A stretch of 64,000 bases of DNA. Source: Volvariella volvacea V23. Its lineage: Eukaryota; Basidiomycota; Agaricomycetes; Agaricales; Pluteaceae. Both the position numbers and the translations under genes were made by a program. Position 1 is the first letter of the stretch. Each line of letters begins with the position of its first letter. The notes beneath the pieces are model-generated. The model made no database searches. It was given only the letters and a program-made list of their open reading frames with translations, and was not told the DNA's origin. Where the stretch lies: the NCBI GenBank assembly GCA_000349905.1, contig KB722740.1, positions 1,465,309 through 1,529,308 of the forward strand. Direction: 5' to 3'. Shown one piece after another: positions 35,148 to 47,915 of the stretch.

Positions 35148-35596
35148 GGAGAATTAAGCTAACTTGGATGCTGGATTCCGCTAGATGGGGCTGGTAGGAA
35201 AGGACATGGATATGTCTTAACTCCTATTTACGTGTGTTATCCGTTCAGAAGCCAGAGTAATGTTTGCGCCTCCAAGTAAGGGTCTAAGCATTGGCAGTAG
35301 ATTGACCGGTACTACTACTTGCGTATGTGAACCCGTAATAAATGCTCTTACTGCATACGCAACAATGACAAAAAAGTTCTAAATTAATGATATGCCCGGC
35401 GCCCACAAGCCGGTCGGCCAATCCTTTCTAAGTAAGCCTGAAAAAACCCAACGTCGAAAAGCACTGCGTGCAGCACTCTAGGTGGAACTAGAACATCCTC
35501 AAACCTGGGAAAAGTGAACAGAACTTTTTGAGCCAAGAGAATCGAGGGAGGCTTATCCCAAACCCAAAACTGAACTCGGAGGTTGTAACTTGTGGA

Positions 35597-35830
35597 TATG
35601 CAGAAGATGGTTGTGGAGTTGACAGTGCAGCCATTGCAAGTACAGTATGTCTCATTAGCATTCCGTCCGCAGCTTTTTCCCAATAACTAACCATTACCGC
35701 ACTAGCCATGACCGTCAGGGGAGAGGAATATATTCAGACCTATGAGCCTCCACATTGTACCTGTTGTACACAGGCGTTATCATCTACACACACCCATCTG
35801 ATGTATGCGCGACAGCATTGTCACAGAGGA
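35597..35830 (+). pseudogene. Duplicated 3' end of the hexokinase gene
   Basis: This stretch resembles 32893-33120: it has GCAGAAGATGG (against GCGGAAGACGG), the last intron, then AGCCATGACC, AGAGGCAGG-like sequence, CTATGAGCCT and the 3' flank including GATGTATGCGCG. The intron is present, so it arose by DNA duplication and not from mRNA. The rest of the gene is absent. It sits between F-box copies, which suggests that each F-box duplication unit started inside the hexokinase 3' end. Confidence 0.7.
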
Positions 35831-36259
35831 AGAATGAGAGAACCAAATTCTTTAGAAGTTGTTAATTTTCATAAATAATTAAGTATATGACCTCTTTCCC
35901 TTATTTTTTTTTGAATTGTCTGACCGCTCTGCATGATAACGAGTGAACCTAATTCTGCTCATACTGGCAAACCCATCTAGCCTGGCGAGGAGTATCAACC
36001 AGGCTTTCACAATTTACAAACATGACCAAATTACAATAAGAAAAATCCTTGGAATGTAGGAATGGGAGTTACGTGAAGGTATGGAAGAAATCAAAGCTGA
36101 AAGAGCCTGGCCAAGAAACTCGATGAAGATTGACAGGGGGTGGGGTGACAAAGAGACTAATAGGGGCATTGAAATGCACTTAAGGGGAAATAAATTTAAG
36201 TGGGTGCTACACTTGGCGCCGAAGGTGGAGTGTCACTTGCGTCCTTTGGATAAACTTGT

Positions 36260-37285
36260 CTATGTTTCACCCCAGGCCATCCAACAATTCCCTTCTCGAA
36301 ATATGGGCAGGCTTTGACAACATCTGGCCATAGAGTCGAACATTGCAAAATCCCAAGCACATGTTGCTGAATCGTTCTCGATGTGTAGCTCCCTCAAATC
36401 TGGGAAGAGTGGACAGAACTTCTTGAGCAAGGGGATCAAGGGTGGTCGAGGGGGGGCCAACAAAGAATTAGGATGGAACGTGAGGATGAGCTTGTGGATG
36501 TTCGAAAAGGGTGGTCATGGGTGAGCCACGCTTCTTAATGTATAGTTGAACTTCCGAGACCACTTCTCGATTTCATCAATACCACATTCAGATATGCTGA
36601 ACAATTTCGGTTGGGGAACAACGAAGATCGGAAATAGTCAAGGTCGTGATTCCAGGACTAGAGAGTAGCTTTGCTATGGATGGGTGGAACGACTCGTCAA
36701 AGAGAAAATCGCTGTGCATTTCCAAAGTCGATAGGTCGTTTTTTTGGTCCTTTAATGATAACTGGGGTACGGTGTCAGGTGCTAAGGGAAGATCCCGAGA
36801 TGACAGCAACCATTTGAGGTCCTTGGAGAGTTTGACAACCACGAGCTAATGCAATTTCAATCAACCCAACATGACCCCTCCAACCCCATCTCACATCATG
36901 TATAGCGCGCATGGGATGATCCACAAGCTTGAAGCTTCCGATAACCTTTTGACGGGACATCATGTGGTGGATACTCGGTGATACCAGCTCACTGGCAGTA
37001 AAATAGGTGAAATCAAGATTGAAGTACTCGAACTTCGCACAGGCACAAATATTTTCGCGGATTGAGGCGGGCAGTGAGTGCACGTTGAGGCTAAGGTGTC
37101 CGGGGGAGTAGATGAAACTGTTAATGCAGCGACGAGTCAACTCGTGGACATACAGCGCGTTGAGACACCCGTTGCTAACTCGTGCAAGGCGGAGTAGGGA
37201 GACACCGTCCATCAACGAAGCAGTTTCCGTGAGCAATTCGGTGGGCAATGTGGCCAGACTTGGTTTGTAAATCGAAACGAGACAT
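36260..37285 (-). pseudogene. F-box gene remnant (paralog 5), frameshifted and internally deleted
   Basis: Matches paralog 4. An extra T right after the start (near 37275) shifts frame. The F-box and following part read in one frame (37248-36775), the next part in another (36842-36588), and several hundred bases of the middle are missing before the C-terminal block (36463-36260). HMMSRQ, IALARGCQTLQ and DTVPQLSLK blocks are still readable. Confidence 0.75.
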
Positions 37286-37402
37286 AGCTACGTTCTGCTG
37301 AATGGAGGTTGGTAGCAAAGGGTATATTTACGTGTTTAGCCGTTCACTTGTAAATAAATGCTCTCATTGCACAAAATCACAGAGTCACAATTAAAAAAAG
37401 GT

Positions 37403-38859
37403 CTAAGTTGATGATGAATCTCGTGCCGGCATATCATCGTTGCCCATGGGGTAAACTTGTCTATATTCCGTCCCAGGCCACTCTACCACTCCCTTCTCGA
37501 GTAGTGGACAAACTTGAATGGCCTCTGGCCAGAAAGAATCAAACGCCACAAAGTCCTGCGACCACCACTTCAGGTGGAACTCTCTCAGATCCGGGAAAAG
37601 CGAGCAAAACTTCTTGAGCAAAAGAAGTGGAGAGGTCCCAAGCCCAAAAGTAGCTGTGATAACCAGGTTGTGGATGTGCGAAAAAGGTGGATGTAGTTGA
37701 TCTGTGCGTCTTGGTTGGTAACTAAACATCTGAGACCACCTCTCGACTTCATCTACGATTTGTTGTGATAGGCATATCAGCTCGAGTTGGCCATTTGGTG
37801 AGAGAAGCCTCCTAGCTAAAAGTGCGCCTAGTATAAGGACCACGTCTTCAAGTTTGTTCGGATGGTCCGTAAAGTCGAGGGTGCACCTTTTTAATTGGCG
37901 ATGGACACCGTGAGGAAGAGCGTGCTGACTTAGAAGGGCAAAGAAGGCACACCCGTACTTTGGAATTATGTGGAGGGTGTCCAAGTTTGGAAAATCACAA
38001 ATAGGGCCTAGTTCACGAGGCAAACAACGGTCTTCGGGCCACCATGGCGTGATTGCAATGGAAGAAAGGTGGTTATTGTGGCAAAGTAACGCTTTTGACT
38101 CCTTCCAAGGTATTAGAGATTTGACATGAAGATGCTGCAATCGAGGAATGTGGATGGACAGAAAGTTTTCGGCGAGGGACGTACATCGAACATTGATAGT
38201 CATGGTCGTGATTCCAGGACTGGAAAGCAGTTCTATCATCGACGAGTGGAATGGCTTCTCAAAAAGAACATCGCTGCGTACTTCCAAGGTAGACAGGTCG
38301 TTCCTTTGAGTGCTCAATAATAACACAGGTACATCATGGTATGTGGCGAGATGGGGCCCATATAATGGAAGCCAGTCCATGTCTAACTGGAGTGTTTAAC
38401 AGCCACGGGCCAGTGCAATTTGGATCAACTCGATAAGGCGCCTCCACCTCAGCTTCATATCCAAGTCAAGCAAGCCATCAGCAAAGCCATCGACCTCGGG
38501 CTGATCCACAAGCTTGAAATTTTTGATGACACTTTGGCGGGACATCATATCGCGAATGTCGGATAACCTCTCCTCATAGTAGCGGTAGGGGAAGAAGTCA
38601 AGGTGTAGGGACTCGAATGAGACAAGCGCACAGATAGTTTTACGTATTGTTGAGGAGAGGGTGAACATGTCCAGCCTAAGATGTCCAGTATCAGGGGAGT
38701 AGCTGAAACTGTCAATGTCACGACTCGGTAAGACGTCCGTCGCCAACCTGTGCAAGACTACATAGAGAGGCATCGCTCATCCATAAAGTGGTAGACCACT
38801 CTGCGAATAGTTCAGCGGGCAAATGTAGCCAGGCTTGGTTTGTAGATTGAGCGAGACAT
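37403..38859 (-). pseudogene. F-box gene remnant (paralog 6), nonsense and frameshift
   Basis: Aligned to paralog 4, the copy has a frameshift just after the start (near 38835), another near 38720-38770, and a CAA-to-TAA change after IALARGC (near 38397). The rest (38380-37403, 325 residues) is one clean open frame ending with VCPLLEKGVVEWPG. It is the least decayed broken copy. A shortened protein starting at MDWLPLYG cannot be excluded but would lack the F-box. Confidence 0.68.
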
Positions 38860-39121
38860 GGCTCAGGTCCAAATGCTGGATGCTGGTAGTTGAGTGTTTC
38901 ATTTGTGTTAGCCATTTGAGTCACATCACCTACCCCTTTTTAGCAACCTGCGCCATGCTTACAGAGGGGTATTAGCCGAGGAATGAATAATGCTTATATC
39001 TATTGCGACTGGATATACAAACCAGAAATAGCGCGAGCAGGGCGAGTGATACACGCAAGAGCAAAAGGGGTTATCCTCCACCACCACTCTAAGACCAGAC
39101 TCCAGCTGTCAAGGTTGCTGC

Positions 39122-40309
39122 TTACAGCGCACTGGCACCAGTAATGATATCGACCAGTTCGTTTGTAATGGCGGCTTGACGACCACGGTTGTATTGCATT
39201 GTGAGGGAACCGATCATATCAGTTGCGTTCTTTGATGCATTGTCCATGGCATTGCGACTGGTGACATCCCATTGAACACGCGTTCATAATAAAGGGAGCA
39301 AGAGGCTTGCTTACCGAGCACTCTGTTCACAAGCATGTCCCTCAACGAGAGCAGCATAGATGGCGTTGGCCAAGGAGAATTGAGCAAAGTCCTTGGTGGC
39401 ATCATCCTCGTTCTCGTAAGCCTTGAAGCCATCTGACAAAACAACCATGAGAACGCGCGAGCAACTTGAACAGATAAAAACACGTACTGCTCTCCTTCAA
39501 GGCCTCCTCACCCAAAATCTCCATAGCAGCAGCCTCGTACGAAATAGCCGACACGAACTTGTTGTAAATAAGGACGACAGAGTCGTATTGGACACCGCTC
39601 TGAATGATCAAATCCGCCACACCAGCAGCATCAGCGAAAGTAGGAATATCCCTTCCGATTTGGTTGAAGGTAAGTTGCAAGTTTTGTCCAATTGCACGTT
39701 GGAGTTGACCCTTGGACTTGTCACCGACAATCATGACTGGGGAGTCGGCATCGATCTTGACGTCTTCGGAGGCAAGGAGGGACTCGGAATCGTTGGCAAG
39801 GGCCTTGCGCGTAGCTTTGGAGACGGAAGAGTGGATACCGCCGCAGAGACCCTTGTCGGAAGAGATGACGACGAAGAGTTTACGAGCTCCAGGCTTTTCG
39901 GGAGAGGAGTGGGCGAACACCTCTGAATGAGGTGCCTTGTTAATTCTATGACGCGGGGAAATGGCATTGAATGCGTACCCTTATTTGCCAAACCATACTC
40001 TTTACCAGCTTGCATGGCTCTCTGGGCCTTTGCGAGTTTGGTAGAAGCAATCATTTTCATGGACTATACATCCCCATACAAACGACATAAAAAGCCCCAA
40101 ATTACCCGGGTTTCGTCAATCTCGCGCTCAAAATAACGAGAGATACTTTGGACGCAGACCTTGGTGATCTTCTCAATGTTGCGAACGGACTTGAGACGCA
40201 ACTCAATTTCACGCAGAGTAGCCATGTTTCGTGCATTTTGGGGGGCAGCACCGGGTGTCGCGGCCTTCGAGGCGGCCCTCAGAACGGATTGACGAGCAAG
40301 CAAGGACAT
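39122..40309 (-). CDS. ATP3: Mitochondrial ATP synthase gamma subunit
   Basis: Central rotor-shaft subunit of F1 ATP synthase, in the mitochondrial matrix. Five exons (40309-40160, 40063-39979, 39922-39488, 39432-39315, 39257-39122) encode 307 residues. The N-terminus ([20 protein letters not shown]) is an Arg/Ala/Ser-rich mitochondrial targeting sequence. It is followed by the family's coiled N-terminal helix ([27 protein letters not shown]), the conserved [12 protein letters not shown], and the C-terminal helix with [14 protein letters not shown]. Length is normal for fungal Atp3. Head to head with eIF2-beta, start codons 261 bp apart. Confidence 0.93.
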
Positions 40310-40570
40310 GGTAACTGGACAAAACGAGGGGAGAGATGAGAAGGAATCTAGGAGGGAGGGACGGAATTTACTTTTGGCTCTCTTTTCTGCGCTCGTTAGT
40401 TCAATCCATGTCGGGCACATTCGGCTTACCACATCCATTCCCACGGCACGAGGTGACGGGAACAACCTCCCAAATGCGGAGCTTGAATGCCGAGTCAGAT
40501 TGAGAATAGGGATTAGATCAAGCAACTCCAGCTTGCACGTCCTCGCTGTTACACGCCGCGACCACGAAAA
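40310..40570. promoter_or_regulatory. Bidirectional promoter region, ATP3 / eIF2-beta
   Basis: Only 261 bp separate the two divergent start codons, so both promoters must lie here. No TATA box is obvious, in keeping with housekeeping genes. Confidence 0.6.
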
Positions 40571-41896
40571 ATGGCATCAGCAGAGCCTATGTTCGATTCA
40601 ACGTTCAAGAAGAAAAAGAAGAAGGGTGTCACATTCCACGAGGATCCGCTTGGCGCCGATGCAGACCCCACAACACCTGCGCCAGACGTCATCGAGAACA
40701 CAACGACAAACGGGACTGCCGTTGATCTTGGCCCTACGACCGCTCATGAGGTAATGAAGGCCCAGCTGGAGAGCGAGGGGTCAAAGAAGGACGACGATGA
40801 CATGTTTGCAGACATAAAGAAGAAGAAGAAAAAGAAGAAGGAGATTCCACTGGATCTCGTCAGTTGTTTCCCGATCTATGTCATATTCTATGCTGACTAT
40901 CGACTACTTGCTCTTTGTTTCATAGGGTGAAGATTCTGGAACAGCTACGCCCGCAACAGCAGCAACCAGTGGAGATGCACCGGCCACGGACGACCTTGAC
41001 TTCTCCGATATCAAAAAGAAAAAGAAATCAAAGAAGGCCGCATTTGATATTGATGCTTTCGAGAAGGAGCTCCAAGAAAGCAAGCCAACTAAGGCTGCAG
41101 GTGGCGATGAAGAGGATGAAGATGGTGATGTACCCACAGGCGCACATTTGGATAACGATGATGCAGACTTGGGAGACAATCCATTTGCACACGAGGCTCC
41201 AGCAGGTGTTGATGCTGGCACTGAGCCATGGCTAAAGAGCGATCGTGATTACACATATCCAGAGGTGCGTCTCTAGGATTACCAAGTTAGCGGCGTTTGC
41301 TGAAATTATTATAAATTAGCTCTTGACTCGGTTCTATGCATCTCTTCATGCTGCCAACCCATCACTCCTGTCATCTGGATCAGGAAAGCGATACACAATT
41401 GCACCGCCTCAGATCCTGCGTGAAGGAAACAAGAAAACAATCTTCGCGAACGTCAGCGACATTTGCAAGCGTATGCATCGTCAGGTACGCATGCTGATTA
41501 GGGGTTTCGTTATCTAATCTCACCCTGCATCCCAGCCCGACCATGTCATCCAGTTCTTGTTCGCCGAAATGGGTACACATGGAAGTGTTGACGGCTCAGG
41601 TCGTCTCGTAATTAAGGGTCGTTTCCAACAAAAGCAAGTTGAGAACGTCCTTCGGCGATACATTGGTACGGTTGTATTTGTTCATGCACTTGTCCGCAGT
41701 TTCTAACTCTGAGCCTTTGATTACAGTGGAATATGTAACATGCAAGACATGCAAGTCGCCTGATACCATTCTTACAAAAGAGAATCGTATCTTCTTCATG
41801 ACTTGTGAATCCTGCGGAAGTAGAAGATCAGTCAACGCCATTAAGAGTGGATTCCAAGCCCAAGTTGGAAAGAGAAGTAAAAACAAGACCGGATAA
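40571..41896 (+). CDS. SUI3: Translation initiation factor eIF2 beta subunit
   Basis: Subunit of the eIF2 complex that brings initiator Met-tRNA to the 40S ribosome. Five exons (40571-40858, 40926-41264, 41320-41484, 41536-41665, 41727-41896) give 363 residues. The N-terminal half has three Lys blocks ([27 protein letters not shown]), the binding sites for eIF5 and eIF2B-epsilon in this family. The C-terminal half has the conserved eIF2B/eIF5 fold ([35 protein letters not shown]) and a C2-C2 zinc ribbon (CKTCKSPDT then CESCGSRRS). Confidence 0.95.
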
Positions 41897-42780
41897 GCGC
41901 TTGTTGGATCGGCGGCTAGCCTGGAGGGTATCAACCTTTGGTTTCCACTGTTGTATAATGATAGACATTGGCTCAAGCATTTCTTCACTTACATTGTTCC
42001 TTCGTGTTCTGTTATGCGGTACTATATTTCTTACTCGACTATTCGTTCAATGAGTAAGCCTTGAATATTGAATGTCAGGTGGATGACACGAAGAAATCTA
42101 GGCTGGATAGCCAATTCCATCCGAGTCGAGTGAATATACAAACTATCAGTAGATGATACCGTTAAAGCGAGGGCATATGCCAAAGCCGTCAGCACAATAC
42201 AGTATACTGCAAGCTGTTGTCGGCCCAATACAAAAACCTAACTGCAATGTTATCGTACACCCCAACTGGTCAGAACCTCGAGCGCTTTTAGATCAGACGT
42301 GGAGAGCAGCCGATGTGACTGTGGAAAGCCCTTGACATTTGTAGCCTAATGCGACGCTGTTTTTGGCTAGGCTTCACCGGATCTAATCAAGCGCAATTGG
42401 CGTTGGAACCACCGCTCGTTGTCCTCTGTCCACCAACCCATATTAAAGCCTGACCTTGTTGTTATCCACGTAGTGTGTAAAAACCACCAGGACATTTTGC
42501 TAACTTGAGCGCTATCTTATAAAGCAATGAGATGATATATATATTAGTTTGCCTTTATAACATACCTCCTTTCATTGTTTCTACATGATGCAAACCTCAG
42601 ATTAGATCCAGCTCGTTGGTGGATAGCATATCATCACAAAGCCATTTACTGTCATCCGTATTGTTGTCGATAAAATACCCATGGCCATATATTGTTGCTG
42701 TGGCAGATGGACCAGAGAGGACCTCCTCATCCGCTACATATTGAGCTGCAAGCCGCCAGATAATACCACCGGACGTGCGA
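41897..42780. other. Intergenic region
   Basis: Downstream of eIF2-beta. Moderately A/T-rich; no gene, RNA or repeat recognised. Confidence 0.45.
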
Positions 42781-42815
42781 GCAGCTCGTGCATGGGGTTG
42801 ACTGAGGATATGAGC

Positions 42816-43770
42816 TCAGAGGCGCTCTGCGGCCTCGTAATCCTTCGGTGTGAACTGATGCCCAAATCTACGAAATGGAATTTCAATCAGGATAGGTACA
42901 TGGCGCAGCTCATGACGGTCCTGGTGAGCTCGTGGTTTCCGACCGATCGAGAGAAGCGAGGGTTCGAAAGGGTATCCCATATTTGAAGAATATCTGGGGA
43001 ATATCCAGTGCCTCGTAGCGTAAATACCGCAGAGCATCAACCGGGCGAATAAATACCGTATGCCAATCCGGTCTCGTCGAAATCATGTATTCAAGTTGTA
43101 GGTTTGACCCACAGAAGTCGGCCTGGACGGCTTTGGGAAGCGGGGTCAAGAGTTGCGCTTCGAGCTAATTGCGGTTTGTATGCAACGACATGCGATTGCC
43201 CTCCATCAAGTCCCAAACATCAACAAGTAATTCCTTCTGCTGTTTCATCCATTCCCGCGACTTGTTATCATCCGCGATTGCCTCGACGAAGTGGATAATG
43301 ACCGGTTCGTAGTCGCTCTTGTCATCAACTCGCTGACTGCTGCCGAGGATGCCAACTATATGTTTCCATCCCTTACGATTACTAGATATTTCATAATCAC
43401 GGTCAACCAGAAGTGGTGTGACGAAGCCTCATCGAAATCTCAGGATATCCATGATCTGGAAGCAAATCGCTTCGCACTGCGACCACGCTTCGATAGTCGC
43501 GGGCGGTAATTGCCATTGGCCTTGAGAAACATGGATAGGATCTGGGATGATGGAAAACTTCTCTAAACAGGGCCCTTTGAAGATGGGATTGAGAGGAAGA
43601 AAAGATAGAAAGGCGGTGTTGACCTGAAGCCATCGTGGACAGAGGAGATCCTCAAACCTCACAACTTCGGCCCAGGGCCCGGCTACAAGCGTGTTGTTGG
43701 CTTCATTCACCACTGTTGGTCTCAATTCCCTTGGAAAACCAGGACGACGGTTCGAGTTGGGAGCAAAAAT
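42816..43770 (-). pseudogene. Decayed gene of unknown family
   Basis: Long minus-strand segments read as protein but are broken. The first segment (43725-43429) includes GPWAEVVRFEDLLCPRWLQV and IFKGPCLEKFSIIPDPIHVS. The next, in another frame, runs from DYEISSNRKGWKHIVG through EWMKQQKELLVDVWDLMEGN to a TAG near 43167. It continues in the same frame as FCGSNLQLEYMISTRPDWH and IPQIFFKYGIPFRTL, then stops. A last piece ends with FRRFGHQFTPKDYEAAERL. The mix of stop and frame changes points to a pseudogene. I do not recognise the family. Confidence 0.5.
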
Positions 43771-43779
43771 GGACGTGTT

Positions 43780-44477
43780 GTCCTCAACTACCTAAAGTTG
43801 CAGAACCATGAAGTCAATAATGCTGGAATCGAACTTACAGGTCGCAAAAACGAAGGTAAAAATCCTTCCATAGCACGCAAGTAATAGGAGTACAAGAGCT
43901 AGTTGCTCGCATGCGCCGTTGACTATGCAATGGGTCCCGCAAGGATTATAAATATTGCATTTAAGGGCCGTGTTCAATTCTTTACGTTCGGCCTGCAGAA
44001 CGCTGGTCTCCGCCCTATACGCGGCTTCATCCACACAACGTAGAATCAGGCATCGATAAACTGGGGTAGGCGCTAAAGGAACGCACCATGGGCAAGGTAA
44101 GGTAGTATAGAGGTAGCCTAGCAATGAGAAACTTGGAAATAGTCAAGATATACGCTCACGGAACTCGGATATGTACAGTATATGTATGTATAGAATAAAA
44201 GAGATTCAAGAACGACGGTGACCACAATAAACCAACAAAACTACCTAGTACGTATAGCGTGCGTGTGCTTTTCTCGCGTCTTCTTCAACGGGCGGCTGGA
44301 ATCTTTAATAATGTTACAAGAGACAAAAAGGGACAAAAAATGAGAAAATGAGAAAATGAGAAGAGAAAAAAGCAGACAACATTTCTTCGCCTTCTCAAGC
44401 GCTCCCACCGGAGAGCAAAGGCGACAAGTCGCAGAGAAGAGCCCATTCTCCCGCTCATCCCAACCAAAAGATCTCTT
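43780..44477. other. Intergenic region
   Basis: 3' flank of the CAF-1 gene; a gaaaatgagaaaatgag repeat lies near 44342. No gene seen. Confidence 0.45.
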
Positions 44478-47400
44478 TCATGACCCTAAATCTCCGACCC
44501 TAGTCAACGCAACCCTCCTCTTCTTCTTCGGCGGCTCCTGCTCCTTCTTTGCTCCCTTATTCACCTCCTGCACGCCAGAACCCTCTCCCGCTCCAGCAGC
44601 CGACGACTCCCCAACAATCCCAGCCACGCCCGCTGAACCAGCACCGGCATGATAGTCCCCATCAACGCTCGCAGCGGGCGTCAACGGCGGCTGCGGTTGA
44701 TGATGCTGGTTATCGTCCTTCCTCTTCTTCGGCACCGTGCTGGGCGTCATCGCAAAGGGTGGCAAACCCACATTGCCCATCGAGGGCGTGACAGTGGGCG
44801 TAACGTTCATCGCCGTTGTCGTTGAGGTGGCCGAAGCCGAAGAGCCTGACCCAGACCCGGAGCTCGGGGTCTGTGGATGCGAGGGGTGCGGGTGGACGTG
44901 GTTATGCGTGTGTGGCACTGGATGCGCATGTGTCGTTGTCGTCGTCCCGGCTGGAGCGGCAGACGCGCCCGAGGAAGATGACGATGTGTATGTGATCGGG
45001 ATCGAAAGGTGGTTGGCTATCGATTGAAGCTGGAGCGCATGTTGCTGTGTATGATGAGCCGGGAGGATCTCATCGAATATAATCAGCGTGCAATATCCAT
45101 CTCTAGATGAGAGCATCAAGCACTGTCCATCCGGCGACCTGAGAAGGAAAAAAGGTTAGAATCAATTGGAAGAGACGGGGGATAACCGCAACGCACCAAC
45201 TCATATCCGTAAACTCATCATAATGCAACTTGGTCAACAAACAAACCGGCCCAGCCTGCTGCGTATCATAAATCGCAACAGTGTCCATCGTCACAACCCC
45301 ATACAACATCCTATACGGCAACGCAAACACCGACCCTGTCGTCACCGTTCCTCCAGCACCAGCACCGGAGCCAGAATTAGAACCTGAACTTGGCGTGTGG
45401 CTGTGGTGGCCTTGAGTGTTCGCCTGAGATGTGCCCGGCACCGGAGTAGGTGGCTTCGACGCTGCCGGCGTAGGCGGTCTCAAATCCATTGGAGACAGCC
45501 CAGGTGAATCGGGCATCACAGGCGCAGGTGCGGCAATAGGCTGCTGCTGAGGAGTCGGGTGTTGCTGCAGCGCCGACGACGCTGACGACGTGGGACCAAC
45601 AATATCAACATTCATCATCCCCTCCATTCCTCTTTCGAGCGCAGCCGTGTGCTTCGTTTCGTGCTGCTGGGGATGATGACCAGCGCCCTCAACCCCCTGT
45701 CTCAACTCGTACAAGACCGGCGAGAACTTCACAGCGACACTAGCTTTCTTGTGCCCAGGAAGCTGCGCAATAGGCGGCCTAGCAAAGTTTGCTCTCGAGT
45801 AGATATAAACGGATGACGACGATGACGATGACGATGAACCAGCCGCCGTAGTCGTGCTCGCTCCACCCGTAGACGAAGACCCAGCAGCGCCTGCACCCGC
45901 ACCAGCCGCCGTAGGCGAAGTCAAATCGATCGTAACACTCGGCCTTCCCTTCCTCCCTCTCACAGGCGTCGAAACCTCCTCCGGCTTGGCACCACTGCCA
46001 TTCCCAATCTTCAACCCCAAAATATTCGACGGATCCTCAAACTGACCCGCCGGGGTCATCAACAACCCGCCATCAGGACTGAACGTCAGCCTCCTGAAAA
46101 AGTTCGTCCAACTCTCGTCCCCATACAGCTTGACCTGATTCCACGACGAGGGCAGATTCCTAATCGCAGGCAAGGGCGGCATGGGCGATGGTGACCTTCC
46201 ATACCTCGCATTACCCCCTCCTCCTCCATGTGCAGAGCTCGATGGCGTATTCGGTGCAATCAACGGCGACCCTGGCGCATTACTACTAAACGACGACCGG
46301 CGAGACGACGGCGCCTTATCCACAACAGGCGGAGGCGGAAACATCAACGACGGCGTCGACGTCACAGACGCAGGCGTCAACGGCGTAGCATCCTGTTTCT
46401 GCCCGCTAGGCGTCCCTTCGTCCTTGAAAACGCCGGGCAGGTCTGACATGGTCACCGATTCGGCGTCGCTCGTTGTTGATTCCGATCTGAACAGTCTCGG
46501 TCGCCCACTGCGACTGTGGCTGGGGGTTCTGCTGTGCCGGTGGGGCATGCGGGTGTTCTTGCCGACGGCGTGGGCTTCGAATGTGCCGTTCTTGGTCGAG
46601 ATGCGGTAAATGTGCATGGATCGATCGCTAGATTGGGTAGCGATGTACTCGTTGAGGGGGTCCCAAGCTACACCTTGGACATAGTGTGTGTGTTCTGCTA
46701 TTTCGCATACGGCTTTGCCTATGAGCGCCAATGAGTCAGTTAAACGCTCTCCCGAAGTATCCAAGAACCAAAGACTTACCATCAGCAGCTTGGAAGACCC
46801 TTGCGGTGTTATCCGTACTTCCAGCGAGGATGTATTCACCCGTCGGGCTCCAAGCAAGGTCATACACTTGCATAGTTGTACATCTACATTCATATAACAC
46901 GTTCAATATCCGATACGCCGTATTAAAGAGGAGATGGCCGTACCGGAACGTGATCCTGGGCTTCCAATATTCCTTTTCGTGCTGTAGGTCCTCTGCGCTG
47001 AGGTCACTTCCATAAGTTGCTGTTTGGGGACTGGCGGATGGCGCCCATATAATGACCATTCCATCTGAAAGGAAAGGGGGAACAAGAACCGGAGTAATCA
47101 GTGACGACGTTGTGAGAGAATGAAGGCTCGCTTACCGTCTCCAGCTGAAGCTATGAGTTCACCTGCATGGTAGATTGAGAAATGGTAAGCATGCGATCAG
47201 AAATCGACGCGATGAAGGAAAGATTGCACACAAAGCGTACTCGGGAACGCCCACGTCACGAGGACGCGTGCCGAAGGACATAATGTTGAAGGAAAGAACA
47301 ACAGCACGTACCGTTGGGCGAAAACCTAACCACGTTGACTGCGGCCGAGTGCCTACTCAGTGTTGCAAGATACTCAACACGAGGTGGTCGTGACACGTTA

Positions 47401-47915
47401 TTATTGCCCAATTCCCCAGTGGATTCGGCTACGACGGATGATGGTCGGATATATGGATGGACCATCCATATCTGTAGACAAGGGGGCGGGATGATGTTAG
47501 CTCAGGTCGAACCATGGGTTATAACGTGGCATTAACGAGAGAAAGGGGTGCACAGATTGGCCAAATTTACAGGAACGTAATTAGAACCGCGTTGCGGGTG
47601 ATGTACGTGCAGCTCCAGCCACAACAGTCCAGTGCTCTCGCTGCGTGAGGTATGCCACGCCACGCAGTCGAGCAAGCCCAGCGTGGCCCAGCACGCCCCA
47701 TGATCATAAGGCCAACGCCATTCCGAATGACCGAGATTGAAACTCACCCTAACGTGATTATCCTCTCCACCGGTGGCCAATCTATACGAGTGGGCGGCAA
47801 AGTTCTTCTCCTGGCCGGCGGGCGGACGCGCTTTCTTGAACGGGACGGGCTGGAAATCGCAGGTCGAGATGGGCTTGCTGTCGTGCCACCTGATTTCTAG
47901 TGTTCTGAACCGCAT
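44478..47915 (-). CDS. CAC2: Chromatin assembly factor 1, WD40 subunit B (Cac2/p60)
   Basis: Nuclear histone chaperone subunit that deposits H3-H4 behind the replication fork. Seven exons (47915-47748, 47471-47312, 47162-47136, 47064-46944, 46883-46780, 46718-45197, 45138-44478) encode 920 residues. The N-terminus MRFRTLEIRWHDSKPI and the first WD repeats are characteristic of the family (ATGGEDNHVRIW, AGDDGMVIIWAP, AGSTDNTARVF, ATQSSDRSMHIY). A long Ser/Pro/Gly/Ala-rich disordered insert separates the early and late repeats, and a poly-Ser/Thr/His/Pro tail ends in a basic KKKRRVAL segment. The protein is longer than yeast Cac2 because of these inserts. Intron 1 (276 nt) is unusually long. 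Confidence 0.88.

Noticed and set aside
44737..46609. Plus-strand frames of 96-142 codons inside the CAF-1 gene
   Set aside because: Shadows of the low-complexity coding sequence on the other strand.
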